Below are positions 7,768 through 14,903 of a stretch of DNA of 32,895 nt, one piece after another. The notes beneath the pieces are model-generated. The model was not told the DNA's origin. It saw nothing but the letters and a program-made list of their open reading frames with translations, and ran no database searches. How positions within the stretch are numbered: the first letter of the stretch is position 1; every line of letters begins with the position of its first letter. Where the stretch lies: contig CAKZKU010000129.1 in NCBI GenBank assembly GCA_937124545.1, positions 1 through 32,895 on the forward strand, read 5' to 3'. A program made the translations under genes and the position numbers. The stretch comes from an uncultured Microbacteriaceae bacterium. Its GTDB lineage: Bacteria; Actinomycetota; Actinomycetes; Actinomycetales; Microbacteriaceae.

Positions 7768-9183
7768 ATGCCCACTGTGATTGGCGTGGACTCCTCCACG
7801 CAGAGCTGCAAGGTCCTCGTCGTTGAGTTGGAAACGGGCGACATCGTCTCGGAGGCCTCCACTTCACATCCCGATGGCACCGAAGTGAACCCCGAAGCGT
7901 GGTGGGATGCGCTTCAGACAGCGCTCGCTCAGGTAGACACTTCCCACGCGCAAGCGGTTTCTATAGGGGCCCAGCAACACGGGATGGTGGCACTGGATGA
8001 GTCCGGGAGCGTGGTCCGCCCCGCCTTGCTCTGGAATGACACACGCTCCGCTGCGCAAGCGGAGCAGATCGTGTCGGAGTTTGGCAGTGAGGGGATTACC
8101 AAACGCACCGGATCGGTTCCCCTGGCATCCTTCACCGCCACCAAGCTCGCCTGGATGAAGCAGAACGAGCCCGACCTTGCGGCACGGGTTGCCGCGGTGG
8201 CATTGCCTCACGACTGGCTGATGTGGAGGCTTCAGGGGTACGGCCCTCGTGGTGAATCCAGCCGGGGACCTGACCTCACGGCACTGGTGACCGATCGATC
8301 CGATGCCAGCGGCACCGGATACTTTTCTCCTTCATCGAATCGCTACGACGATGACATCCTCTCTTTTACCCTCGGGCACCGGCCGGTTCTCCCCACCGTT
8401 CTCGGACCGGGGGAGCGCGCAGGTGAGACAGAACTCGGCTGGGTCATGGGTCCGGGCGGTGGCGACAACGCCATGGCGGCCCTAGGGCTGGGAACAGAAC
8501 TGGGCGATGTTGTGATGTCTCTCGGGACCAGCGGCACTGTATTCGCTGTGACCTCGAAACCTGCCCACGATGCATCCGGTGCTGTGGCTGGATTTGCCGA
8601 TGCCACCGGCGAGTATCTTCCACTCGTCGCCACTCTTAACGCGGCACGCCCCATCGACGCTGTGCGCAAACTCTTTGGCTTCAGCTGGGATGAGCTCGCT
8701 CACGCGGTGACCCTTTCTGACCCCGGATCGAGTGGTCTCACCGTGCTTCCCTTTTTCGACGGTGAGAGAACGCCCAATCTGCCGGATGCGAAAGGGTCAC
8801 TGCACGGAATGACCCGCGCATCCCTCACCCCGGAAAACGTAACGCGCGCCGTTGTTGAGGGAGTGATTGCGAATCTTGCTCGAGGGGTAGACGCGATTGC
8901 CCAACAAACTCAGCCGCCTTCTCGCCTCATCCTGATTGGCGGGGCCGCCCAGAACCCCGGAGTTCAGACCGTCGTCGCCGAGCAGCTGGCAATTCCGGTC
9001 AGCGTTCCCGACTCTGGCGAATATGTTGCCTATGGGGCAGCAAAACAGGCCGCCTGGGCGTTGACGGGCCAGAAACCCTCGTGGGCGGCCGCATCCATCA
9101 CGCTGGAGACTGGTGACGGCGCCGGGATTGCGCGAGCACAGTTCGATCGTGTGCTGGCCGAGCACCCCGGTCTCGCTGACTAG
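7768..9183 (+). CDS. xylB: Xylulokinase (FGGY family), copy 1
   Basis: An ATP-dependent FGGY sugar kinase, most like D-xylulokinase, producing D-xylulose 5-phosphate for the pentose phosphate pathway. It has 471 residues from the ATG at 7768, with GAAGGAG 10 nt upstream; the frame extends to 7723 but without an SD. The first phosphate-binding loop is GVDSSTQSCKV (6-16). SIGAQQHGM (66-73) and RPALLWNDTRS are the XylB substrate motifs. The catalytic base is Asp233 in GGDN, the same number as in E. coli XylB. VMSLGTSGTV and LIGGAAQNPGVQ complete the ATP-binding half. No xylose isomerase gene accompanies it, so xylulose must come from another route, perhaps a polyol dehydrogenase or the AGE-family isomerase. 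Confidence 0.9.
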   Translation: MPTVIGVDSSTQSCKVLVVELETGDIVSEASTSHPDGTEVNPEAWWDALQTALAQVDTSHAQAVSIGAQQHGMVALDESGSVVRPALLWNDTRSAAQAEQIVSEFGSEGITKRTGSVPLASFTATKLAWMKQNEPDLAARVAAVALPHDWLMWRLQGYGPRGESSRGPDLTALVTDRSDASGTGYFSPSSNRYDDDILSFTLGHRPVLPTVLGPGERAGETELGWVMGPGGGDNAMAALGLGTELGDVVMSLGTSGTVFAVTSKPAHDASGAVAGFADATGEYLPLVATLNAARPIDAVRKLFGFSWDELAHAVTLSDPGSSGLTVLPFFDGERTPNLPDAKGSLHGMTRASLTPENVTRAVVEGVIANLARGVDAIAQQTQPPSRLILIGGAAQNPGVQTVVAEQLAIPVSVPDSGEYVAYGAAKQAAWALTGQKPSWAAASITLETGDGAGIARAQFDRVLAEHPGLAD

Positions 9184-9203
9184 GTTCCCTTCCGCTCGGA
9201 ACC
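9183..9203. terminator. Stem-loop between convergent xylB copy 1 and AroE-like genes
   Basis: GGTTCC, a 9-nt loop and GGAACC form a 6-bp stem starting at the last base of the xylB stop codon. It is followed by GTTTAG rather than a long T run. It could serve as a bidirectional terminator; the stem is short. Confidence 0.35.
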
Positions 9204-9205
9204 GT

Positions 9206-10054
9206 TTAGATTCCGAGGGCTTCTTCGAGCGCTCGGTGCATGACGGTGGCGTCGAGAGTTTCTCCCGTCCACAGCTTGGCATTGACCAGAGCCTGGTTCA
9301 CCAGCATTCCCACACCCGTCAGCGGGATGCATCCGGCATCTTGGGCAGCCCTAAGCCATCGCGTCATCGGTGGATTCGGCACAACGTCCGCGACCACGGC
9401 CCCTGTCGGAAACGTAGAAAAATCTACGTCGAGTGTCTGGTCTTCTTGTGGTGAAAAACCTATTGAGGTGGCGTTGACGACGAGGTCACAACCTGCGGGA
9501 ATCCTGTAGTGGGACCCCCATGGAGTGAAAGAGCACTCGGCTTCGGTGTTTTGATCAACATGTTCAGCGAGGGCTTGGCCTCGCTCCGCCGTGCGGTTCA
9601 CAATCGTGATTGATGCTGCGCCAGCGAGGCCCAGCTCGATCGCGATAGCTCGCGCAGCGCCGCCGGCACCAAAAATTACGGCGCGTGCGCCCCGAGGGTC
9701 CCGTTGTGTGCGGAGTGCTTCAACGAATCCTTTGCCATCAGTGTTCTCCCCGGTGAGTTGTCCGTCCCTGATGACGACGGTATTGACGGCACCGATCAGG
9801 CGGGCACTCTCCCCAACGCTGTCGAGGTGCTCAAGAACCGTTTCTTTGTGCGGCAGTGAGCAGTTGAAACCGAGCCACCCCATGGCGATCGCTCCCTTGA
9901 CCGCGTTAGCTAGGTGTTCCGGCGCGACCTCGCAGTTGATGTAGCGGACATCCATGTGTGCCGCCTCGAACCCGGCTTCCATAATCGAGACGGTGGGGTT
10001 ATTGCCCGCGCCCTGTGAGAAGGATCCGGTGAGGGCGCTCAGGAAGGTGGTCAC
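9206..10054 (-). CDS. AroE-like (shikimate/quinate dehydrogenase family) oxidoreductase with altered substrate motif
   Basis: A shikimate dehydrogenase-fold protein, 282 residues from the GTG at 10054. Catalytic Lys70 (SLPHKE), Asn91 (GAVNT), Asp106 (ENTDGKGF) and Gln254 (MLVNQA) are all present. The NADP site is intact: IFGAGGAARA (about 127-136), VNRTAER and NATSIGF. The usual substrate-carboxylate motif HSxSP near the N-terminus is not recognisable; the aligned stretch reads NNPTV. So it may not act on shikimate. It sits just downstream of a xylulokinase inside a sugar island, not with aro genes, and has its own -10, TACACT, 6 nt before this start. The frame also allows GTG at 10060. Quinate, another cyclitol or an amino-shikimate-like compound are alternatives. 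Confidence 0.82.
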   Translation of the reverse strand: MTTFLSALTGSFSQGAGNNPTVSIMEAGFEAAHMDVRYINCEVAPEHLANAVKGAIAMGWLGFNCSLPHKETVLEHLDSVGESARLIGAVNTVVIRDGQLTGENTDGKGFVEALRTQRDPRGARAVIFGAGGAARAIAIELGLAGAASITIVNRTAERGQALAEHVDQNTEAECSFTPWGSHYRIPAGCDLVVNATSIGFSPQEDQTLDVDFSTFPTGAVVADVVPNPPMTRWLRAAQDAGCIPLTGVGMLVNQALVNAKLWTGETLDATVMHRALEEALGI

Positions 10055-10060
10055 GCCCAC

Positions 10061-10066
10061 AGTGTA
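10061..10066 (-). promoter_or_regulatory. -10 element (TACACT) of the AroE-like gene
   Basis: TACACT on the minus strand ends 6 nt before GTG 10054 and abuts GTG 10060, favouring 10054 as a leaderless start. Confidence 0.35.
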
Positions 10067-10093
10067 ACCGCGCGGTATCTCACCTCTCGTGGA

Positions 10094-11506
10094 CTATCCG
10101 CGCGCGCGCGAGTTTTCGATGCGGCCCAAAAGTTCTACACGGCGGTCGGCGAGAAGAGCCGCTTGCTCCTCACGGGGCACGGTCACACCGGAACTCTGGA
10201 CGGAGTGCGGGTTTTCCTGAGCGCCGGAGCCCAGCAGAGCTGCGCCGGCCACCGCCGCATCAGGCGCCTCGATGTTCGCCAGAGACCGGTTTGTGCAGTC
10301 AGCGAGCAGTTGCCGGAATACTGGGTTCGCTCCGCCTCCTCCAATGAGGGGGAGGTTCTGCGGCAAAGTGCCGCCCGCATCGCTCACCGCCTGCACGGCG
10401 AGTGCCACTGCGTGCGCGACGCCTTCGAGAACACTTCTGAGCATCATGCTCCGCGTCGTGCCCAGCGAAATGTTGTGAAATGACCCCCGCAGATGCGGAT
10501 CCATAAAGGGTGTTCGCTCGCCGGCGAGGTAGGGCACGAACAGTGGGTCGTTTGCGGTGACGCCCTCATTGAGGGCCTCGTGGGCTTCTTCGTACGAGCT
10601 TCCCAGCAGAGCCAGAGTCGGCTGCATCGCAAGGCCTCCGTTTTGTACCGCTCCGATTCGGTACCAGCCATGTCCTTTGTGGCCTACGCGGGCGAACGTG
10701 TGCGTCGCCAGCGACGGATCAAGTGTTGGGGTATCCATAACGGACACCACTTGCGCCCCGCTACCCACAGCCACAAAGCCGTCCCCGGGGTTGAGGCCCA
10801 ATCCGAGCAGTGCGCAGGCGGTGTCAGCTCCACCGAACGTGCAGGGCAGGGTCAGGCCACCCAACGTTATTTCGCCGGCGGCCTGATGAGAGGGCTCAAT
10901 TGGGGGGAGTAATTCTCGGTTAACCCCCGACCATGACACCGGGACTTCAGCCCAGTCACCGGTTGATACGTCACAGAGAAGGGTTCCTGAGGCGTCACTG
11001 GGCTCCGTTCCGACGAAGCCGCCGAGAGCTGCTCGCAACCAGTCCTTGGGCTGGAGAACGTAGCGGGCTTTGCGCATGACATCGGGTTCGTGACGAGTAA
11101 GCCAGGCGAGCGTCGTGGCGGCAAAACCCGCAACGGCACCTGACCCGAGCTCCGCCATTTGTTCGGCGCCCAGTTCAGTGTTCATTCTCTGGGCCTCATC
11201 GGCTGAGCGGGTGTCGGCCCACAAAATCGCCGGCCTGAGGGGATTTAGTGCAGCATCGGTAACGACAACGCCGTGCATCTGTCCGGAAAAGCCCGCGTGT
11301 TGGGGTCGTTCAGCTGAGCCGCCCAACGCTTCGCGTGCCGCTTTTTCGCAGGCCTGAAGCCAATCAGCTGGATCGCTTTCGGCCCAACCGGGTAGCGGTG
11401 AAGTGATGGGGTACGGCTCGCTTGAGCGAGAAAGAATTGTGGCGTTGGAAGAGACAACAGCGACTTTCACCGAGCCGGTTCCGAGATCAATACCCAACGA
11501 CGCCAC
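10094..11506 (-). CDS. xylB: Xylulokinase-like FGGY kinase, copy 2
   Basis: A second FGGY kinase, 470 residues from the GTG at 11506. GIDLGTGSVKV (5-15) is the first phosphate loop, AGFSGQMHGVV (71-81) and RPAILWADTRS match XylB, and Asp228 in FGGAD replaces the GGDN form of copy 1 while keeping the base. VAVGSGAQVV and LPLIGGGGANP cover the adenosine side. The frame runs to GTG 11587, but that would add a Cys- and Gly-rich tail unlike the family, while TACAGT lies 7 nt before GTG 11506. It precedes the AroE-like gene and is divergent from the sugar-binding protein gene. Sequence motifs differ enough from copy 1 to suggest a different substrate, not a recent duplication. Confidence 0.86.
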   Translation of the reverse strand: MASLGIDLGTGSVKVAVVSSNATILSRSSEPYPITSPLPGWAESDPADWLQACEKAAREALGGSAERPQHAGFSGQMHGVVVTDAALNPLRPAILWADTRSADEAQRMNTELGAEQMAELGSGAVAGFAATTLAWLTRHEPDVMRKARYVLQPKDWLRAALGGFVGTEPSDASGTLLCDVSTGDWAEVPVSWSGVNRELLPPIEPSHQAAGEITLGGLTLPCTFGGADTACALLGLGLNPGDGFVAVGSGAQVVSVMDTPTLDPSLATHTFARVGHKGHGWYRIGAVQNGGLAMQPTLALLGSSYEEAHEALNEGVTANDPLFVPYLAGERTPFMDPHLRGSFHNISLGTTRSMMLRSVLEGVAHAVALAVQAVSDAGGTLPQNLPLIGGGGANPVFRQLLADCTNRSLANIEAPDAAVAGAALLGSGAQENPHSVQSSGVTVPREEQAALLADRRVELLGRIENSRARG

Positions 11507-11728
11507 AGCCAGTACTGTAGCGCCGCCGCGGGCTTTACCGTCCGGGCAACCGCCACATTTCGGCTCCATCCGAAGAGGTTCCCTCACCTATTGGTTGAAG
11601 GTGAAGTCGGCAATGTAACAACTCGGTATCGGGGCGCTTGCCCGTTTGTTGCAGTCCTGACGGATGGGATATGTTTCAGCAATGTGCCAGGAACACCTGG
11701 CGCAAAAACAATGAAAGGTATCTCGCCG
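11507..11728. promoter_or_regulatory. Divergent control region, xylB copy 2 / sugar importer
   Basis: On the minus strand TACAGT (11514-11519) is the likely -10 of the kinase. On the plus strand TATGTT (11670-11675), with TTGTTG 18 nt upstream, may drive the importer. A perfect inverted repeat GCCAGG-N4-CCTGGC spans 11686-11701 in the expected 5' leader, a good operator or hairpin position. AAAGG at 11714 is the SD for the binding-protein gene. Confidence 0.4.
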
Positions 11729-12877
11729 ATGAGAACATCTATCACTAAGCGGTTCGGTAAGAACCGATTTGTGGCGGGTCTCGCAGCTGCTGGAGCAGCC
11801 GCTTTGATCCTCTCGGGTTGTAGCACTGCTGCAACCGAGGAGACTCCAGCTAGCTCTGGAGGAACAGAAGAAGCAGCGCAGGAGACTGTTGCAGTTTCGC
11901 TGATTCTGAAGAACGTCACCAACCCCTTCTTTGTCGCCATGGAACAGGGCGCAAAAGCTAAGGCTGCGGAAATCGGTGTTGACCTCACCGTTGGCGCTGC
12001 TAAAGAAGAGGGCGATGACCAGGGCCAGATCGACCTGATTGAGGCAGCAATTGCTCAGGGTCAGGCTGGAATCCTCATCACTCCGATGTCGACCAACGTC
12101 AACGCTGCTATCACCAAGGCTCGCGAAGCAGGCCTCTACGTGATTGCTCTTGACTCACCCACCGAGCCTGCTGACATCGTCAGCTCCACCTTCGCTACCG
12201 ACAACTGCCTTGCTGGCGAGTCGATTGGTGAGTGGGCTGCTGGCAAGCTCAACGGTGAAAAGGCTGTCATCGCTCAGCTCGTCATCTTCGATGACCGCGT
12301 TGTGCCCGTTGACTTCTGCCGCGCAAACGGCTTCCTCATGGGTATGGGAATTGACGTTCCTGTTCTCGAGGAGATGGACAGCGCAGCAACCTCTGGTTCA
12401 TACACCGGTGGTGCAGGTGGCGACTATGAAATCGCTTGCCTCGAGGCAACCGGTGCGAACGAAGAAGGTGGCCGCAGTGGCATGGAGCGTTGCTTGGCAT
12501 CGAACCCTGACATCAACGTGGTTTACACCATCAACGAGCCCACCGCCTTCGGCGCTAACGTAGCGCTCGAGGCCGCAGGTAAGACCATCGGTGAGGACGT
12601 CTACGTCGTCTCCGTTGACGGTGGCCTTGCTGGTGTACAGGCAGTCGCTGACGGCCAGATTCAGGCTACTGCTCAGCAGTACCCCCTGAGAATGGCATCG
12701 TTCGGCGTTGAAGCCATCTTCGAAATTGCTAACGGTGGACCGGCTCCGGCCAACACCTCGGCAAACGGCGAGTTCTTCGACACCGGCGTTGCGCTGTGTA
12801 CCGATGACCCGCAGGACAACGTCGTAGCAGCTGCTCAGGAAACTTCGCAGTACTGCATCGACAACGCTTGGGGATAA
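11729..12877 (+). CDS. frcB: Sugar ABC transporter substrate-binding lipoprotein, FrcB-like
   Basis: A periplasmic-binding-fold lipoprotein that captures a monosaccharide outside the membrane for the FrcC/FrcA importer. It has 382 residues from ATG 11729, 10 nt after AAAGG. The signal peptide runs from a basic start through an Ala-rich core to the lipobox LSGC with Cys31, followed by a Thr/Glu/Ser-rich linker. The mature part has the type-1 sugar-binding fold: VSLILKNVTNPFFVAMEQGAK, GILITPMST, VIALDSPTE, and CLEATGANEEGGRSGM, the latter resembling FrcB fructose-binding proteins. Codon use is more biased than in the neighbours, as expected for a highly expressed gene. The ligand is probably fructose, mannose or ribose, but other sugars or polyols cannot be excluded. 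Confidence 0.9.
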   Translation: MRTSITKRFGKNRFVAGLAAAGAAALILSGCSTAATEETPASSGGTEEAAQETVAVSLILKNVTNPFFVAMEQGAKAKAAEIGVDLTVGAAKEEGDDQGQIDLIEAAIAQGQAGILITPMSTNVNAAITKAREAGLYVIALDSPTEPADIVSSTFATDNCLAGESIGEWAAGKLNGEKAVIAQLVIFDDRVVPVDFCRANGFLMGMGIDVPVLEEMDSAATSGSYTGGAGGDYEIACLEATGANEEGGRSGMERCLASNPDINVVYTINEPTAFGANVALEAAGKTIGEDVYVVSVDGGLAGVQAVADGQIQATAQQYPLRMASFGVEAIFEIANGGPAPANTSANGEFFDTGVALCTDDPQDNVVAAAQETSQYCIDNAWG

Positions 12878-12900
12878 TCTCTCCTAGCGGTAGTTAGGGA

Positions 12901-12930
12901 TGTTGGGGGGCCGCTTTTGGCCCCCCAACA
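12901..12930 (+). terminator. Perfect 12-bp stem-loop between frcB and frcC
   Basis: TGTTGGGGGGCC, loop GCTTTT and the exact complement form a very stable hairpin 23 nt after the frcB stop. No T run follows. It can act as a partial terminator or as a 3' stabiliser that raises binding-protein over permease expression. Confidence 0.75.
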
Positions 12931-12990
12931 GCTCTTCTCAGGGAGTTTGCGCGTCAGAGCCAGCGCGTAAATGATTCGTGAACCATGGCT

Positions 12991-12996
12991 TATAGT
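12991..12996 (+). promoter_or_regulatory. -10-like TATAGT upstream of frcC
   Basis: TATAGT, five of six to consensus, lies 33 nt before the frcC GTG and after the stem-loop. No good -35 is seen. A small hairpin, CCGT-CTG-ACGG (13007-13017), touches the SD GGAGG (13016-13020). Confidence 0.35.
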
Positions 12997-13029
12997 TTTC
13001 TAGTGACCGTCTGACGGAGGGCAAAAAGA

Positions 13030-14085
13030 GTGAGCGACCAGTCTTCGAGCAACGATGCTGTAGGCACAGAGTTTCAATTAGAGCGGACCCTGCTGCGGCG
13101 GATCCAGATGACTCTCCACCGTTATCCTTGGTTGAGCTCGCTGGTTGTCCTCCTCGCGGTGGTTATTTTCTTTGGCGCCATCAATGAGCGCTTCCTTTTG
13201 CCCGCCACGATCTCGCTCATGGTCCAGCAGACAGTCATCGTGGGAAGCCTGGCGATCGCCCAGGCTTTGATCATCCTCACTGCTGGAATCGACCTCTCCA
13301 TCGGGTCAATCATGATTTTCGGCCAAATGTTAATGGCCAACCTCGCCGTCTACGTGGTCGCTTCGAACGTTCTTCCGATTGCCGGACAAAACCCCTACGT
13401 CGCTATGTTCCTGGGAGTGATCGCAGCAGGTCTTGCTGGAGCAATCAATGGTTTCCTCATTGTGCGGTTCGGGCTGCCACCCTTCATCGTGACGCTCGGC
13501 ACCTGGAGCGTTTTCATGGGTCTCACTCTGATTTTCTTCCGGGCACGAACCATTCAAGGTCCAGAGATGCCCGAGGAAATGCTTTTCCTCGGCGAGGGCT
13601 TCCCCGTGGGTCCGTTCTTTGTGACCTACGGTCTCCTTCTTATGTTCGCGATGTATTTCGTCGTCGCGTGGGCTTTGCGCAACACCGCCTGGGGTAAGCA
13701 CGTTTATGCGGTGGGTGATGACCCGGTAGCTGCCCAGCTCAGCGGTATCAACGCCAACCGGGTGCTGTTTAGCGTCTATCTGGTCGCTGGTCTGATTATG
13801 GGCATCACCGCGATCATCACCATCGGCCGTGTCGGCTCTGCCTCCCCGAACGTCGACCCCATGCTCAACCTGCAGTCCATCACCGCTGTGGTGATTGGCG
13901 GTATCTCGCTGTTTGGTGGACGGGGTGCCGTCGTGGGAGCTCTCATCGGTGCGCTTATCGTTGTTGCCGTCGAAATGGGACTGTCGCTCGCCGGAGTAGA
14001 CCAGGCCTACAGGACAGCGTCTATCGGAATTTTGGTCATCATCGCCGTCGGAGTCGACCAGTGGATTAGGAAGGTTAAAGCATGA
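13030..14085 (+). CDS. frcC: Sugar ABC transporter permease, FrcC/RbsC-like
   Basis: The membrane-spanning subunit of the importer, 351 residues, of the RbsC/FrcC branched family. A cytoplasmic N-terminus of about 35 residues is followed by a hydrophobic series of roughly eight to ten helices. Family motifs include LTAGIDLSIGSIM, GLPPFIVTLGTWSVFMG, AVGDDPVAAQLSGI and ITAVVIGGISLFGGRG, the last lying near the ATPase-coupling region. The GTG start has GGAGG 9 nt upstream. Its last codons overlap the ATPase start by 4 nt (ATGA). Only one permease gene is present, so the channel is presumably a homodimer. Confidence 0.92.
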   Translation: MSDQSSSNDAVGTEFQLERTLLRRIQMTLHRYPWLSSLVVLLAVVIFFGAINERFLLPATISLMVQQTVIVGSLAIAQALIILTAGIDLSIGSIMIFGQMLMANLAVYVVASNVLPIAGQNPYVAMFLGVIAAGLAGAINGFLIVRFGLPPFIVTLGTWSVFMGLTLIFFRARTIQGPEMPEEMLFLGEGFPVGPFFVTYGLLLMFAMYFVVAWALRNTAWGKHVYAVGDDPVAAQLSGINANRVLFSVYLVAGLIMGITAIITIGRVGSASPNVDPMLNLQSITAVVIGGISLFGGRGAVVGALIGALIVVAVEMGLSLAGVDQAYRTASIGILVIIAVGVDQWIRKVKA

Positions 14086-14870
14086 GCGAACCCATTGTTA
14101 AGGCTCGAGGACTCGTCAAGCGGTTCGGCAGTGTTACCGCTCTTAACGGTGCCGACTTTGACCTCTTCAAAGGCGAGGTTCTCGCCGTCATCGGTGATAA
14201 CGGTGCCGGCAAGTCCAGCTTGATTAAGGTTTTCGCGGGTGCGCACACTCCCGATGAGGGTCAGATGTGGGTAAACGGCGAAGAAGTTTCTTTTGGGAGC
14301 ACCCAGGAAGCACGTGCTCACGGCATCGAAACCGTGTTCCAAACCCTCGCGGTGGCCCCTGCGCTGGATATCGCCTCGAACCTGTTCTTGGGGCGCGAGG
14401 TACGCAAAAAAGGTTTCATGGGAACCGTTTTCCGCCAGCTAGACAAAAAGGGTATGCGTCGCCAGGCAGCTGAATTTCTGGAAAGCCTGGGCATCAGCAC
14501 CCTTCAGGACATCACCCAGGCCGTTGAAACCCTGTCGGGTGGTCAGCGCCAGGCGGTCTCCGTTGCGCGCGCCGCTGCGTTTGGAAGCCAGGTCATCATC
14601 CTGGATGAGCCAACGGCAGCGCTCGGTGTGCGCGAGTCAGCAAAGGTTCTTGACCTCATCAAAGACCTGAAGGATCGCGGGCTGACGGTTGTCTTGATTT
14701 CCCACAACATGCCCCAGGTGTATGAGGTTGCTGACCGTATTCACGTGCAGCGCCTCGGCAAGCGCGCCGCTGTGGTGACTCCAAAGTCCGCTTCCATGAA
14801 CGACTCGGTGGGCATCATGACCGGCGCTATCGACATTCCTGACACGGACCAGCAGCTTTCACCACTGTAG
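14082..14870 (+). CDS. frcA: Sugar ABC transporter ATP-binding protein, FrcA-like
   Basis: The cytoplasmic ATPase of the importer, 262 residues with a single nucleotide-binding domain. Single-domain ATPases mark the Frc type, whereas RbsA and XylG have two. Walker A is GDNGAGKSS (38-46), Q-loop Gln87, signature LSGGQRQ (151-157), Walker B VIILDEP with Asp175 and Glu176, and H-loop His208. The start overlaps the permease stop as ATGA, so translation is coupled. It ends the frcBCA operon and converges on the AGE-family isomerase gene. Confidence 0.93.
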   Translation: MSEPIVKARGLVKRFGSVTALNGADFDLFKGEVLAVIGDNGAGKSSLIKVFAGAHTPDEGQMWVNGEEVSFGSTQEARAHGIETVFQTLAVAPALDIASNLFLGREVRKKGFMGTVFRQLDKKGMRRQAAEFLESLGISTLQDITQAVETLSGGQRQAVSVARAAAFGSQVIILDEPTAALGVRESAKVLDLIKDLKDRGLTVVLISHNMPQVYEVADRIHVQRLGKRAAVVTPKSASMNDSVGIMTGAIDIPDTDQQLSPL

Positions 14871-14874
14871 TTCG

Positions 14875-14892
14875 GAGCCTGGTTCTAGGCTC
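14875..14892. terminator. Stem-loop between convergent frcA and AGE-isomerase genes
   Basis: GAGCCT, loop GGTTCT and AGGCTC form a 6-bp stem in the 33-nt gap. There is no T run on either side. It is a candidate bidirectional terminator. Confidence 0.4.
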
Positions 14893-14903
14893 TGAGTCCT
14901 CAG

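Noticed and set aside
10098..10111. Alternating CG run near the end of xylB copy 2 (possible Z-DNA or repeat)
   Set aside because: It simply encodes Arg-Ala-Arg codons at the C-terminus and is too short to treat as a repeat element.
11507..11587. N-terminal extension of xylB copy 2 with two Cys (KCGGCPDG)
   Set aside because: It is not conserved in FGGY kinases, and the TACAGT hexamer 7 nt before GTG 11506 would lie inside it.
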